A program made the position numbers and the translations under genes. A stretch of DNA of 51,972 nucleotides, from assembly GCA_002371895.1 (NCBI GenBank), contig DFHM01000002.1, positions 1 to 51,972 on the forward strand, read 5' to 3'. The notes beneath the pieces were generated by a model that was not told the origin of the DNA, made no database searches, and saw only the letters and a list, made by a program, of their open reading frames with translations. Positions 1-6,809 of the stretch are shown here, in pieces (positions within the stretch are counted from its first letter, which is position 1; each line of letters starts with the position of its first letter). The DNA is from Candidatus Saccharibacteria bacterium UBA3723. GTDB lineage: Bacteria > Patescibacteriota > Saccharimonadia > Saccharimonadales > Saccharimonadaceae.

Positions 1-29
1 TATTTCTTTTTATGCTAATATATTGATAT

Positions 30-584
30 ATGAAGGTAAATTTAGCGAGCTCTGTGGCAGAAAAGCGAGCGCCTAAAGATAAGCAAAAATCACCGAGCGC
101 GCAAACGGCTACTGCCAAGAAAAAATGGCGCTATTTCTTTATTGTAATTACCATAATTAACCTCTTATTGTTTGTCTATTTTGTTTATAGTTCAATAGAG
201 CAGGTGCGGATAAATACGCTCTATGAGGCTCATCCATGGGAACAATACAATTTTGAACATACAAGCGACTTAAATCCTGACTATGGCTCAGTAATGATTA
301 ACATTGCAATACTGGCGGCCTTCGTCGCTGATATCGTCGGCATCATAGCGGCAATTGCCGGAAAAGTCCGTGGGAAAATACGAATAGCATTCATATCTTC
401 GATAGTGTTAATTATTCTTGCCAACGTCTGCTGCCCGGTAATCATGAAGATAGATCTCGAAACTAGGGCAAAATGGTACGACTACACTGTATGCGAGCCT
501 TATTATGGCAAAAACGCCACTCTCAAAGATCAAGACAAATGGGTCAAAGCAGATTATTTTCCGTCGTCATACACTTGTAAATGA
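30..584 (+). CDS. Small membrane protein, function unknown
   Basis: A 184-residue protein that I do not recognise. The first ~30 residues are Lys-rich. Hydrophobic segments at about residues 34-53, 90-110 and 118-137 predict three membrane helices, with a soluble stretch between the first two and a tail with several Cys (residues near 130, 153 and 183). The AT-rich sequence directly upstream has no clear ribosome-binding site, so the message may be leaderless, but the -10 box is not convincing. Its TGA stop overlaps the uppS start as ATGA, which predicts translational coupling to uppS. A role beside the lipid carrier enzyme is only a guess. Confidence 0.75.
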   Translation: MKVNLASSVAEKRAPKDKQKSPSAQTATAKKKWRYFFIVITIINLLLFVYFVYSSIEQVRINTLYEAHPWEQYNFEHTSDLNPDYGSVMINIAILAAFVADIVGIIAAIAGKVRGKIRIAFISSIVLIILANVCCPVIMKIDLETRAKWYDYTVCEPYYGKNATLKDQDKWVKADYFPSSYTCK

Positions 585-1312
585 TAGAATTAAGACAAAT
601 GGAAGCAGTAGATTACTCTAAACTAAAAATCCCAACCCACGTCGGCATCATTGTTGATGGCAATGGCCGTTGGGCAAAAGAGCGCGGCCTCAGCCGTCTA
701 AAAGGCCACGATGCTGGTTTTGATAACCTCCGTGAGCTCGTAAAGTATATTCATAAACGTGGCGTCAAATACTTGAGTTTGTACGTATTTTCTACGGAAA
801 ACTTCAAGCGCCCAAAAGAGGAAGTTGATCATTTAATGGATCTCTTCGTTATTATGTACAAACGCTATCGTGACGATTTTGCAAAGAACAATATCAAGGT
901 AGTTTTCTCTGGACGCGACGAACCGTTGCCGAAAAAGGTCATTAAAGCGCGCGATGAATTAGTTGAACTAACCAAGAATAACACCGGCGGCACGGTTAAT
1001 TTCTGTATGAACTATGGTGGCCGCGCGGAGATTCTCGATGCTATCAAAAAAATCGCCAAATCTGGCGTAGATGTAGATAGTCTTACCGAAGAAGATATTC
1101 GCAAATACCTCTATCAAGACCTACCAGATGTAGACCTCATGATTCGCACTAGCGGTGAGCTTCGCCTCAGCAACTTTTTACTCTGGCAGAACTCTTATGC
1201 GGAATTCTATTTCCCAAAGACGAAATTCCCAGATTTCCATGAAGCAGACTTTGACCAGGCTCTTATCGAGTACACCTCTCGTGATCGCCGCTTTGGTAAC
1301 GTCAAAAAGTAA
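581..1312 (+). CDS. uppS: Isoprenyl transferase (undecaprenyl diphosphate synthase)
   Basis: Cis-prenyltransferase that condenses isopentenyl diphosphate onto farnesyl diphosphate to make the C55 lipid carrier for cell-wall precursors, acting at the inner face of the membrane. The 243-residue length is normal. Family motifs are intact: HVGIIVDGNGRWA near residues 20-32 with the catalytic Asp, STENFKRP, FCMNYGGRAEI, and near the C-terminus DLMIRTSGELRLSNFLLWQ followed by YAEFYF. The start overlaps the preceding gene by four bases. The penicillin-binding protein at 34200-36926 would use peptidoglycan precursors built on this carrier. Confidence 0.96.
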   Translation: MIELRQMEAVDYSKLKIPTHVGIIVDGNGRWAKERGLSRLKGHDAGFDNLRELVKYIHKRGVKYLSLYVFSTENFKRPKEEVDHLMDLFVIMYKRYRDDFAKNNIKVVFSGRDEPLPKKVIKARDELVELTKNNTGGTVNFCMNYGGRAEILDAIKKIAKSGVDVDSLTEEDIRKYLYQDLPDVDLMIRTSGELRLSNFLLWQNSYAEFYFPKTKFPDFHEADFDQALIEYTSRDRRFGNVKK

Positions 1313-1825
1313 TCAAGGCTCTATTTTGTAAAGATAATAAGGCGCAAGATGTTTCTGCGCCTTTATTGTTTTAAAATCAAAAGCATTCGAGATAAGATAG
1401 ATAGTCTTATTCAGGCGCTTTGCTTCCTTTTGTACGCGTTTGTAAAGGCGGGGAATCGTAAAATTATTCGCATAGGCATAGACTACGGTGGTTTCTGACG
1501 GCAGCTCAAAGGTGTACATATCTCCGCACTTAATCTTGGCGCCCTTAACGCGGCGCAACTTTAGACTGGTGTATATCGCCAGTAGCGGATTAATTTCGAC
1601 GCCAATCGCTTTTGCGCCATGTGCGGCGGCGGCCTTTAATACGATTCCGTCGCCCGCACCCAAATCTACCAAATAATCTTTCTCAGATATTTTGTATAGT
1701 TTCGTAAAGGCCCTCTCGAGGTCTTTTTGTTCGCTGGGCACATACGGGGCGCCGATGACGCCAGGTAGTAAAAATACTAGCAGAATAATCATTAGAACCA
1801 GAATTAAGATTAGCGCTACAGGCAT
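1313..1825 (-). CDS. Membrane-anchored class I SAM-dependent methyltransferase
   Basis: A 170-residue protein. Residues 3-24 form one hydrophobic anchor. A Rossmann-type SAM-binding domain follows, with motif I as VDLGAGDGIV (about residues 54-63), an acidic residue in GVEINP (about 75-80) and CGDMYTF further on. This resembles the short single-span methyltransferases of unknown substrate seen in many bacteria. It ends in TGA, convergent with uppS. The start codon overlaps the stop of a 6-codon upstream ORF (TGATG), and the only -10 box lies before that mini-ORF. The substrate cannot be told from sequence. Confidence 0.82.
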   Translation of the reverse strand: MPVALILILVLMIILLVFLLPGVIGAPYVPSEQKDLERAFTKLYKISEKDYLVDLGAGDGIVLKAAAAHGAKAIGVEINPLLAIYTSLKLRRVKGAKIKCGDMYTFELPSETTVVYAYANNFTIPRLYKRVQKEAKRLNKTIYLISNAFDFKTIKAQKHLAPYYLYKIEP

Positions 1826-1845
1826 CAGCGAATCATCTCGTCCAT
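1825..1845 (-). CDS. Six-codon upstream ORF coupled to the methyltransferase
   Basis: ATG followed by five codons (MDEMIR) and TGA; the TGA overlaps the methyltransferase ATG as TGATG. A TATAAT box at 1853-1858 on this strand ends 7 nt before the mini-ORF ATG, the same spacing seen at leaderless genes across the window. The message would therefore begin at or near this ATG, and ribosomes would reach the methyltransferase by termination and reinitiation. The sequence arrangement is seen directly; translation is inferred. Confidence 0.4.
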   Translation of the reverse strand: MDEMIR

Positions 1846-1877
1846 CCTATATATTATATAGCTTTACTCTGTGTTGT

Positions 1878-1883
1878 TATAAT
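1878..1883 (+). promoter_or_regulatory. -10 box of the hypothetical gene at 1890
   Basis: A perfect TATAAT ends 6 nt before the ATG at 1890. No ribosome-binding site fits in between, so a leaderless transcript is predicted. It lies back to back with the opposite-strand TATAAT at 1853-1858. Confidence 0.7.
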
Positions 1884-1889
1884 ATAAGC

Positions 1890-2666
1890 ATGAACGATAC
1901 GGAAAACGGAACTAACATTCAATTCGGTTCAGCCATCCCTCCGAAAAAGAAACTTAGCCCACTTCTAATAATGGCAATTATATTAGGAGTGACTTTAATT
2001 GCTGGCGCTATAGCTACTGCTGTATATTTTGGCATCAAGAATGCGCAGGAACAATCAAGCATCGAAGAACCTCAGAGCGTGCTAGACGAGTCTGGCACGA
2101 CGAAGAAAAAGACGAACGATAATGCGACTAAAACCAAGAAAACTATCGACGACTATACTTGGTATGATTTGGCTATCTCGATAAATGGAAAGATAATCCA
2201 GCTAAACGCGCGTGCGGACAATATGGATGAATCTTTCTTCGAGAATCTTTGCGATGACTATGAAAAGCGGGTATTGGAGCCGTTTAATGATTTTGGCATG
2301 CATTTTACTAATACTATTTACAAAGTTAAATGCAATGGAGCCATATATTTCCGCCTAGAGACCATGGATTACTTAAATGACGATGAAACTGTAAGAGGCA
2401 GAGTGATAGATTCTATAAAGGTAGAGGTATCTAACGACGATAGGATAGAAGTAAAGCTGCCGGGAGGAATTAGAGTTACGTCAGATCTTGACGTGAATGA
2501 TGTAATTAAGAAATGGGGAAAGTATACGGCCGCTATCGGCATAGAAGACGATGGAAGCGGAACGTATGCATGGAAATATAATAAAGAAGGCTATGTAATC
2601 ACGCCACGAACATACGTGAAAGGCGAAAACGGTGACGTCCCCGTTACTGGCGTACATTTATTCTAG
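1890..2666 (+). CDS. Membrane-anchored hypothetical protein
   Basis: A 258-residue protein of unknown function. The ATG at 1890 was chosen because a TATAAT box ends 6 nt upstream; the frame is open further upstream but overlaps the divergent methyltransferase gene. A cytoplasmic N-terminus (about residues 1-22) is followed by one membrane helix (about 27-50), a Ser/Thr/Lys/Asp-rich linker with a run of lysines, and an extracytoplasmic domain of about 170 residues with two Cys that could form a disulphide. No enzyme motif was recognised. It is probably an exported, membrane-tethered protein. Confidence 0.78.
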   Translation: MNDTENGTNIQFGSAIPPKKKLSPLLIMAIILGVTLIAGAIATAVYFGIKNAQEQSSIEEPQSVLDESGTTKKKTNDNATKTKKTIDDYTWYDLAISINGKIIQLNARADNMDESFFENLCDDYEKRVLEPFNDFGMHFTNTIYKVKCNGAIYFRLETMDYLNDDETVRGRVIDSIKVEVSNDDRIEVKLPGGIRVTSDLDVNDVIKKWGKYTAAIGIEDDGSGTYAWKYNKEGYVITPRTYVKGENGDVPVTGVHLF

Positions 2667-2696
2667 CTATCAATCTAACTCTTTATTAAGTACCAC

Positions 2697-2716
2697 AAAA
2701 AAGCGCCTCTCGGCGT
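2697..2716 (-). terminator. Terminator after the tRNA pair
   Basis: On the minus strand a short CGCC/GGCG stem with a GAGA loop is followed by CTTTTTT, just downstream of tRNA-Leu. Confidence 0.6.
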
Positions 2717-2735
2717 TCTCATGAAAAACCATTTT

Positions 2736-2822
2736 TGGTGGGCGAGATGGGACTCGAACCCATAATCCGGTAAAGGAAGCAGATTTTAAGTCTGCCGCGT
2801 ATACCAATTCCGCCACTCGCCC
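2736..2822 (-). tRNA. tRNA-Leu (UAA)
   Basis: An 87-nt class II tRNA including an encoded CCA end. The acceptor stem GGGCGAG/CTCGCCC pairs fully. The anticodon loop lies in GCAGACTTAAAATCTGC and reads UAA, there is a long variable arm, and the T-arm carries the normal GGTTCGAGTCC. It lies 10 nt downstream of tRNA-Cys and is probably co-transcribed with it. Confidence 0.95.
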
Positions 2823-2832
2823 AACATGTAAA

Positions 2833-2906
2833 TGGAGGCGCGTACCAGAGTTGCACTGGTCTAAAAGGTTTTGCAGACCTCTGCGTAACTGCTCCGCCAA
2901 CGCGCC
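2833..2906 (-). tRNA. tRNA-Cys (GCA)
   Basis: A 74-nt tRNA with U73 and an encoded CCA. The acceptor stem GGCGCGU/ACGCGCC and anticodon arm GAGGT-CTGCAAA-ACCTT give anticodon GCA. G15 and G48 are both present, as in E. coli tRNA-Cys. Unusually, the D-loop reads AGCAGTT, placing A at position 18, and the T-loop reads TGCAACT, placing G at position 55, so both partners of the conserved G18-U55 contact are changed. Confidence 0.93.
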
Positions 2907-2914
2907 ATGAGAGT

Positions 2915-2920
2915 ATTATA
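2915..2920 (-). promoter_or_regulatory. -10 box of the tRNA operon
   Basis: TGCTATAAT on the minus strand is an extended -10 ending 8 nt before the 5' end of tRNA-Cys. No clear -35 was seen. Confidence 0.6.
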
Positions 2921-2926
2921 GCACAG

Positions 2927-2956
2927 AAAAACGCCCCAACCGCAACGGTCGGGGCG
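2927..2956 (-). terminator. Terminator of the MFS transporter gene
   Basis: A GC-rich 10-bp stem (2932-2941 with 2947-2956, one G-U pair on this strand) is followed by TTTTTC. It separates the transporter from the tRNA promoter. Confidence 0.85.
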
Positions 2957-2961
2957 AATTC

Positions 2962-4128
2962 TTAATCTTTGCGCAACTTTAAGGCAATCGGAATGGCAAG
3001 CGGGACAAAGATTACTACGGTTGCAAGCAGAGCGTAGCTCGTTTCGATATCCGCAGCGCGGTTGATGACCCAGACTGCTCCGATATAGAGCAGCTGTGCT
3101 ACAACTCTTGCCAAAGATTCTATAGAGCTTTGCTCGGCTGCGCGGACGTGTTCTTTGATGAGCGGCATCATCGTAGTAGCACTCCAACCCTGCGCAATCC
3201 CAAAGCAGGCATAGAGGCAGATCGTAAATATATTCAAATTTACGAACATAATCATGCTTGCAATGGCTACGAGAGCAATCGGCACTACGAAGAGTTGCCA
3301 GTCTGCTAATTTCTTGGCAAAATGACGTGCGAGCTTCGTGCCGAAGTATGCCGCTACGTAGTTGATGACCCAACCCATCGAAACGATGGCCATCGGAATC
3401 CCAACGGCAAGCATCAAAGGCGTAAAAACCCAGATGATGCCATGCGTAACTTCACGCGCAACCGCAAATGCAATGATGCGAATGCGGAGTTTGCTGTTCT
3501 TGAAATTGCGTTTTACAAGGTTATAGATGTCGCGTACGGGGCTACTTTCGGCGGCCAATTTTTCGCTATCGTCCTGAATAAAACAGCTAACTGCTGCGCC
3601 AAACAGGTGCGGAATTGCGGAAATTGCAATCGCCAAACGAAAATCAATTGCGCCAATCGGCCCACCCAGCAACATCACTACGAGCGACGCGATTTGGTTA
3701 ATCGAAGTCATCTTTCCAAACTTGTCTTTGAAGAGCTTTCCAGATTTGTCCTCTTTTTCTGCGAAGTGTTTCAAAAGCGTCGAATCTACACCCTGCGAAA
3801 GGGCGCAACCTACGCCGCAGATAATTTCGCAAAGTACGACAAACCAGAAAGTCTGCGCCGTAGAGTAGAGCAAGAGTGCGAGTGCGACCATTGCATCTCC
3901 GATTACGTTTGCCCACTTACGGCTAAAACGGTCGGCCACCCATCCGAGCGGCAAGTTGAGTAGCATAGCTACCACCGTGAATGCCATTTGCGACATAGCG
4001 ATTTGCTCCTGATTCAGCCCGATACTGAGGTAGAACGGAGTCATGATCGGCACTGCAAGGATGCCCGCCGTTGCCGCCGACTCCAAAATCACCAGACGCA
4101 TGTTGCGATTTGGATTATTTTTTCGCAT
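2962..4128 (-). CDS. Major facilitator superfamily transporter
   Basis: A 388-residue polytopic protein with about 12 hydrophobic segments. The family loop 2-3 signature GWVADRFSRKW (about residues 62-72) matches MFS motif A. It is probably a proton-driven exporter; the substrate cannot be assigned. The start is fixed by a strong AAGGAGGG site 9 nt before ATG. The gene has a ~250-nt leader with a sigma70-type promoter, a 33-residue leader peptide, several mutually exclusive helices and a sequence able to pair with the ribosome-binding site. This organisation is typical of inducible antibiotic-efflux genes, so drug export is plausible but unproven. Confidence 0.92.
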   Translation of the reverse strand: MRKNNPNRNMRLVILESAATAGILAVPIMTPFYLSIGLNQEQIAMSQMAFTVVAMLLNLPLGWVADRFSRKWANVIGDAMVALALLLYSTAQTFWFVVLCEIICGVGCALSQGVDSTLLKHFAEKEDKSGKLFKDKFGKMTSINQIASLVVMLLGGPIGAIDFRLAIAISAIPHLFGAAVSCFIQDDSEKLAAESSPVRDIYNLVKRNFKNSKLRIRIIAFAVAREVTHGIIWVFTPLMLAVGIPMAIVSMGWVINYVAAYFGTKLARHFAKKLADWQLFVVPIALVAIASMIMFVNLNIFTICLYACFGIAQGWSATTMMPLIKEHVRAAEQSSIESLARVVAQLLYIGAVWVINRAADIETSYALLATVVIFVPLAIPIALKLRKD

Positions 4129-4135
4129 AAAAACA

Positions 4136-4272
4136 TCCCTCCTTTTTGTTGCGAAAAAGTTTTAAGTTGCTAGCCGTAATTTTTATACGGCTAGATAAAT
4201 TTCAAAGGAGAGACTATTGTTTGGATTTTTTATCTAGATAAGGTGCTTCTTTCGCTTTGAAACTTATCTAGA
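4136..4272 (-). promoter_or_regulatory. Competing helices and sequestered RBS in the MFS leader
   Basis: In minus-strand transcript order, segment A (4272-4255) can pair with B (4242-4233, 10 bp) or with C (4207-4191, 17 bp including one G-U). The end of C can instead form a 9-bp hairpin with D (4194-4186 with 4178-4170). UCUCUCCUUU at 4213-4204 can pair over 10 bp with AAAGGAGGGA at 4145-4136, which holds the Shine-Dalgarno site. A:C excludes A:B and C:D and overlaps the anti-Shine-Dalgarno segment by 4 nt. The one wobble in A:C is G-U on this strand and A-C on the other, supporting minus-strand transcription. Confidence 0.6.
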
Positions 4273-4282
4273 TTTACAAGAA

Positions 4283-4384
4283 TTAGACAGTTTCTGCGCT
4301 ATTGGTCTTTGGCATGCAAAGTAGACCGTTGACGAGGACGGCCTCTGTGACCATAAACCAGTATGCAGAAATATTACTGTGCAT
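4283..4384 (-). CDS. Leader peptide upstream of the MFS transporter
   Basis: A 33-residue ORF on the transporter strand: N-terminus MHSNISAYWFMVTEAV, then LVNGLLCMPKTNSAETV and TAA. A TTGACT-N17-TATAAT promoter ends 6 nt before its ATG, so it should be translated as a leaderless message. It stops 10 nt before helix segment A of the leader. The ORF's start and end can also base-pair with each other. The position matches regulatory leader peptides of antibiotic-resistance genes. No homologue can be claimed without a search. Confidence 0.55.
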   Translation of the reverse strand: MHSNISAYWFMVTEAVLVNGLLCMPKTNSAETV

Positions 4385-4390
4385 AAGCCC

Positions 4391-4419
4391 ATTATATCAC
4401 GAATGGCCCAAAAAGTCAA
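4391..4419 (-). promoter_or_regulatory. Sigma70-type promoter of the MFS leader
   Basis: -35 TTGACT (4419-4414), a 17-nt spacer and -10 TATAAT (4396-4391). The spacer starts with a T-run and ends in GTGA, as in other promoters of this type here. Confidence 0.85.
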
Positions 4420-4444
4420 TGCTTATTCTGGCGCCGTATGAGTA

Positions 4445-4473
4445 TTGAAAATGTGGAGAAAATATTATATTAT
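4445..4473 (+). promoter_or_regulatory. Promoter of the acidic orphan gene
   Basis: -35 TTGAAA (4445-4450), a 17-nt spacer and -10 TATTAT (4468-4473). The transcript would begin with a 7-bp hairpin (4483-4489 with 4498-4504) followed by a 5-bp one (4514-4518 with 4524-4528). The stretch 4129-4554 is otherwise the MFS leader and promoters. Confidence 0.7.
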
Positions 4474-4554
4474 AGAGTCCCGAGCGAAGCGATAGGTCTT
4501 CGCTAGAACCAGCCTAGCTCTGGGCTAGACGTGCACTGAATAGGAGGACGTGCA

Positions 4555-5097
4555 ATGAGTGATCTTTACCAAGACAGAAAAGGAACTTTGACCGGCGATG
4601 GATTGAAAGGCCTCGCCAAAATCGTAGCCGACAAGCTGCCCGCGGGCTCCGTTGTGACGGCTGCGATTCTCCCGATGACGTACAACGTCGGCATCGATGA
4701 AATCGAATATGCCGACACGATCGAGTACGAAACCGTGGCCGCTGGAGACGAGGAGCCGCTCGCTATCATCGTGGTCCATCTGGAAGAGCGCATCCATAGC
4801 GCCCTCGACCAGTTCATTGACGATGATGACTGGAACTTCGACAGCGAGACTCTCCCCGTGCTGGTCTTCACAATCGAGAGCGATTGCGACTATTATGCTG
4901 TTGTCGCAATTACCGTAGACATCGACCAGGATGTCGAGGTCGACGAGACCGCGCTGCTGCAAGAGATCATCGACTATATCGAGGACAATACTCCCGCCGC
5001 GGATTACATGCAGGAATCCGAGCCTGATGTCTTTACGATGTATGGTTCGCTGACGGATCCCAGCGTCTGCTACGACACCGACTTCGACGAGGAGTAA
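4555..5097 (+). CDS. Highly acidic orphan protein
   Basis: A 180-residue soluble protein with no signal peptide, very rich in Asp and Glu (for example DQFIDDDDW and the C-terminal DTDFDEE) and few basic residues. I do not recognise the family. It alternates hydrophobic beta-like stretches (LAIIVVHL, LPVLVFTI, YYAVVAITVDI) with acidic segments. A clear AGGAGG site precedes ATG. Codon use is visibly more GC-rich than in the neighbours. A strong promoter, 5' hairpins and an own terminator make it a monocistronic unit. The function is unknown; horizontal origin is possible but untested. Confidence 0.8.
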   Translation: MSDLYQDRKGTLTGDGLKGLAKIVADKLPAGSVVTAAILPMTYNVGIDEIEYADTIEYETVAAGDEEPLAIIVVHLEERIHSALDQFIDDDDWNFDSETLPVLVFTIESDCDYYAVVAITVDIDQDVEVDETALLQEIIDYIEDNTPAADYMQESEPDVFTMYGSLTDPSVCYDTDFDEE

Positions 5098-5133
5098 TCT
5101 CTAACAACTAAGTTTCTTTGATGTTCTACAGCG

Positions 5134-5165
5134 CCCCGACCGCACGATGGTCGGGGTATTTTTTT
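5134..5165 (+). terminator. Terminator of the acidic orphan gene
   Basis: An 8-bp stem CCCCGACC/GGTCGGGG with a 7-nt loop is followed by TATTTTTTT. Confidence 0.9.
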
Positions 5166-5171
5166 GTGCAT

Positions 5172-5200
5172 AAAAAATACCGGCGTCGCGTGGACGCCGG
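5172..5200 (-). terminator. Terminator of the orphan gene at 5222
   Basis: On the minus strand an 8-bp CCGGCGTC/GACGCCGG stem is followed by TATTTTTTA. It is convergent with the preceding terminator. Confidence 0.88.
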
Positions 5201-5221
5201 CCAAAGCTTGAAGGCATGGAC

Positions 5222-5659
5222 TTATTGCGGCTGGCAAGCCTTAATGCTATCCATCGCCTTACGCAGGACGGTCTCATTCTGTTCATCATTGCCACCGATT
5301 ACTCCGACGATAACAGAGTAATTGCACGGTTCGTCATCGAAGCTAAGCTCGCAATGCTCAACCGACAGCCAGCTACCGCCGTACCCGGACTGAGCAAACG
5401 GCTTATTGTCGAGTATTTTGTCGTGGTCCTGATGGACATTGGCACGCACGAACGCGCAGTATCGCTCGTCCGTAGTTGCCCCGACGGTCGCCAGCTCGCT
5501 GAACTCGAACCCGTCATATTTTGGCAACAGACTCGTCTGCCTTGTAATGTTCCTCACTTCGGCAAAGATGGCTCCTTCCGGAAGATAGTACTGAGCCATG
5601 AGCTCCTTTGCCTCGGCAACACTGTCTCTGACTGCTCCAATAACAATGTAGTCTAGCAT
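5222..5659 (-). CDS. Orphan soluble protein
   Basis: 145 residues, not recognised. There is no membrane segment, and four Cys are scattered through it. The ATG at 5659 was chosen because a GGAGGT site lies 7 nt upstream; an in-frame GTG at 5668 overlaps that site and is unlikely. The mature part has a mixed alpha/beta look with a Gly-rich VIVGVIGGND stretch. A TATAAT at 5713-5708 and a 5-bp 5' hairpin (5687-5707) precede it, and its own terminator follows. It is probably lineage-specific. Confidence 0.72.
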   Translation of the reverse strand: MLDYIVIGAVRDSVAEAKELMAQYYLPEGAIFAEVRNITRQTSLLPKYDGFEFSELATVGATTDERYCAFVRANVHQDHDKILDNKPFAQSGYGGSWLSVEHCELSFDDEPCNYSVIVGVIGGNDEQNETVLRKAMDSIKACQPQ

Positions 5660-5948
5660 AAACTCCACCTCCGTTTCTTTTGTAGACTAGTAAAGAGACA
5701 TAACTAGATTATATAGCATCCAAAATGCTGATGCTTTTAATTGTCTGCGGAAAATAAATAATAAAAATATGCTGCAAAAATATATTTCATACAATGAGGC
5801 GCGGCACCATACTTGGCTATCAGAAATTATTCGCGCTGCTTACAACTGACTTTTTATTTTTCTAGCAAAGCGCCGCGGCATTACGTGTGCTGGAAATCAG
5901 CTAGACGCGCAGCAAATAGAATCCGTCGTTGCCTGCGAAGATGCACAA

Positions 5949-6653
5949 TTGGTATTGGCTTCTGCTGGCTCCGGCAAGACTATGAGTTTGCTCGCAAAAA
6001 TCGAATACATTCATCGCGAACTCGGTATCCCAGCAGAGCAAATTTTGGCAATTTCCTTTACAAAGAAAACAGTTTTGGAATTAATCGAACGTTGTGCAGT
6101 AAAAAATGTAAATATCTGCACCTTTCATGGGCTTGGTAATGAAATCATCAAGATGTCTGCCAGTCCAGAACTTGGCACACGCAAACTAATTGACGAGGCG
6201 GTTATCGCAAAATTCATTCGGCAAAAAATCTCGGAGTTTTGTGCGGATGAAAAATTCCATCGCCTGCTGAATGACTATATATTATTTTATTATTCCGCTC
6301 CGGCCAGCCCTGGGGAATTTGTGAATTTTGCTGCGCGGATTAGTTTTAATCGCCTATATTTACGTCGCTCTTTGGGAGACGAAAAAGGATTCACTCGTTC
6401 CAAGGAAGAGCAATTAATTGCAAATTGGTTACGAATTCATCAACTAGAGTATCGACATCAAATCCAATATCCATTTACGGAGGCAAGATACCGTCCTTCG
6501 TTTACGGTAGGTGATATTTACATAGATTTATTGCAAATAAATCGCGACGGGTCGTCACCGCAGGGCAAAGAATATCTGCGCGAACTAAAATGGCGCCGCA
6601 AAATCCACGAGAGATATCAAACAAAATACATTGAACTTTATTCTTATCAATGA
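5949..6653 (+). CDS. Helicase fragment 1: ATP-binding part
   Basis: The open stretch between the two in-frame TGA codons; its longest start here is TTG at 5949, though the coding frame clearly extends upstream to 5850. It carries Walker A, motif Ia (ISFTKKTVLELIERC), TFHGLGNEI and a helicase-IV-like insert region. On its own it lacks Walker B and motifs III-VI, so it could not be an active helicase. Confidence 0.5.
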   Translation: MVLASAGSGKTMSLLAKIEYIHRELGIPAEQILAISFTKKTVLELIERCAVKNVNICTFHGLGNEIIKMSASPELGTRKLIDEAVIAKFIRQKISEFCADEKFHRLLNDYILFYYSAPASPGEFVNFAARISFNRLYLRRSLGDEKGFTRSKEEQLIANWLRIHQLEYRHQIQYPFTEARYRPSFTVGDIYIDLLQINRDGSSPQGKEYLRELKWRRKIHERYQTKYIELYSYQ

Positions 6654-6809
6654 AATGACGACACGCTATTTTCTAGCCTGCAGCAAAAACTGCAAGATTC
6701 TGGTGCTTCGCCAAGAAGGCTTCCAGAGCAAGAAATATCCGCAATCATTCATCACGATCAAACATATATTAATGATGAGCAGGATTTATTCGCAAAGCTG
6801 CAGACTTTC

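Noticed and set aside
1692..1889. Upstream extension of the hypothetical protein at 1890
   Set aside because: The frame is open from 1692, but the extension overlaps the divergent methyltransferase and lies before the TATAAT box.
4303..4372. A plus-strand structured RNA in the MFS upstream region
   Set aside because: The stem has two extra G-U pairs on the plus strand, but there is no plus-strand promoter, while the minus strand has a near-perfect promoter, an ORF and a downstream gene.
4697..4962. Long alternative-frame and antisense ORFs inside the acidic gene at 4555
   Set aside because: They are shadows of the strongly biased acidic codons; only the 4555 frame has a promoter, ribosome-binding site and terminator in place.
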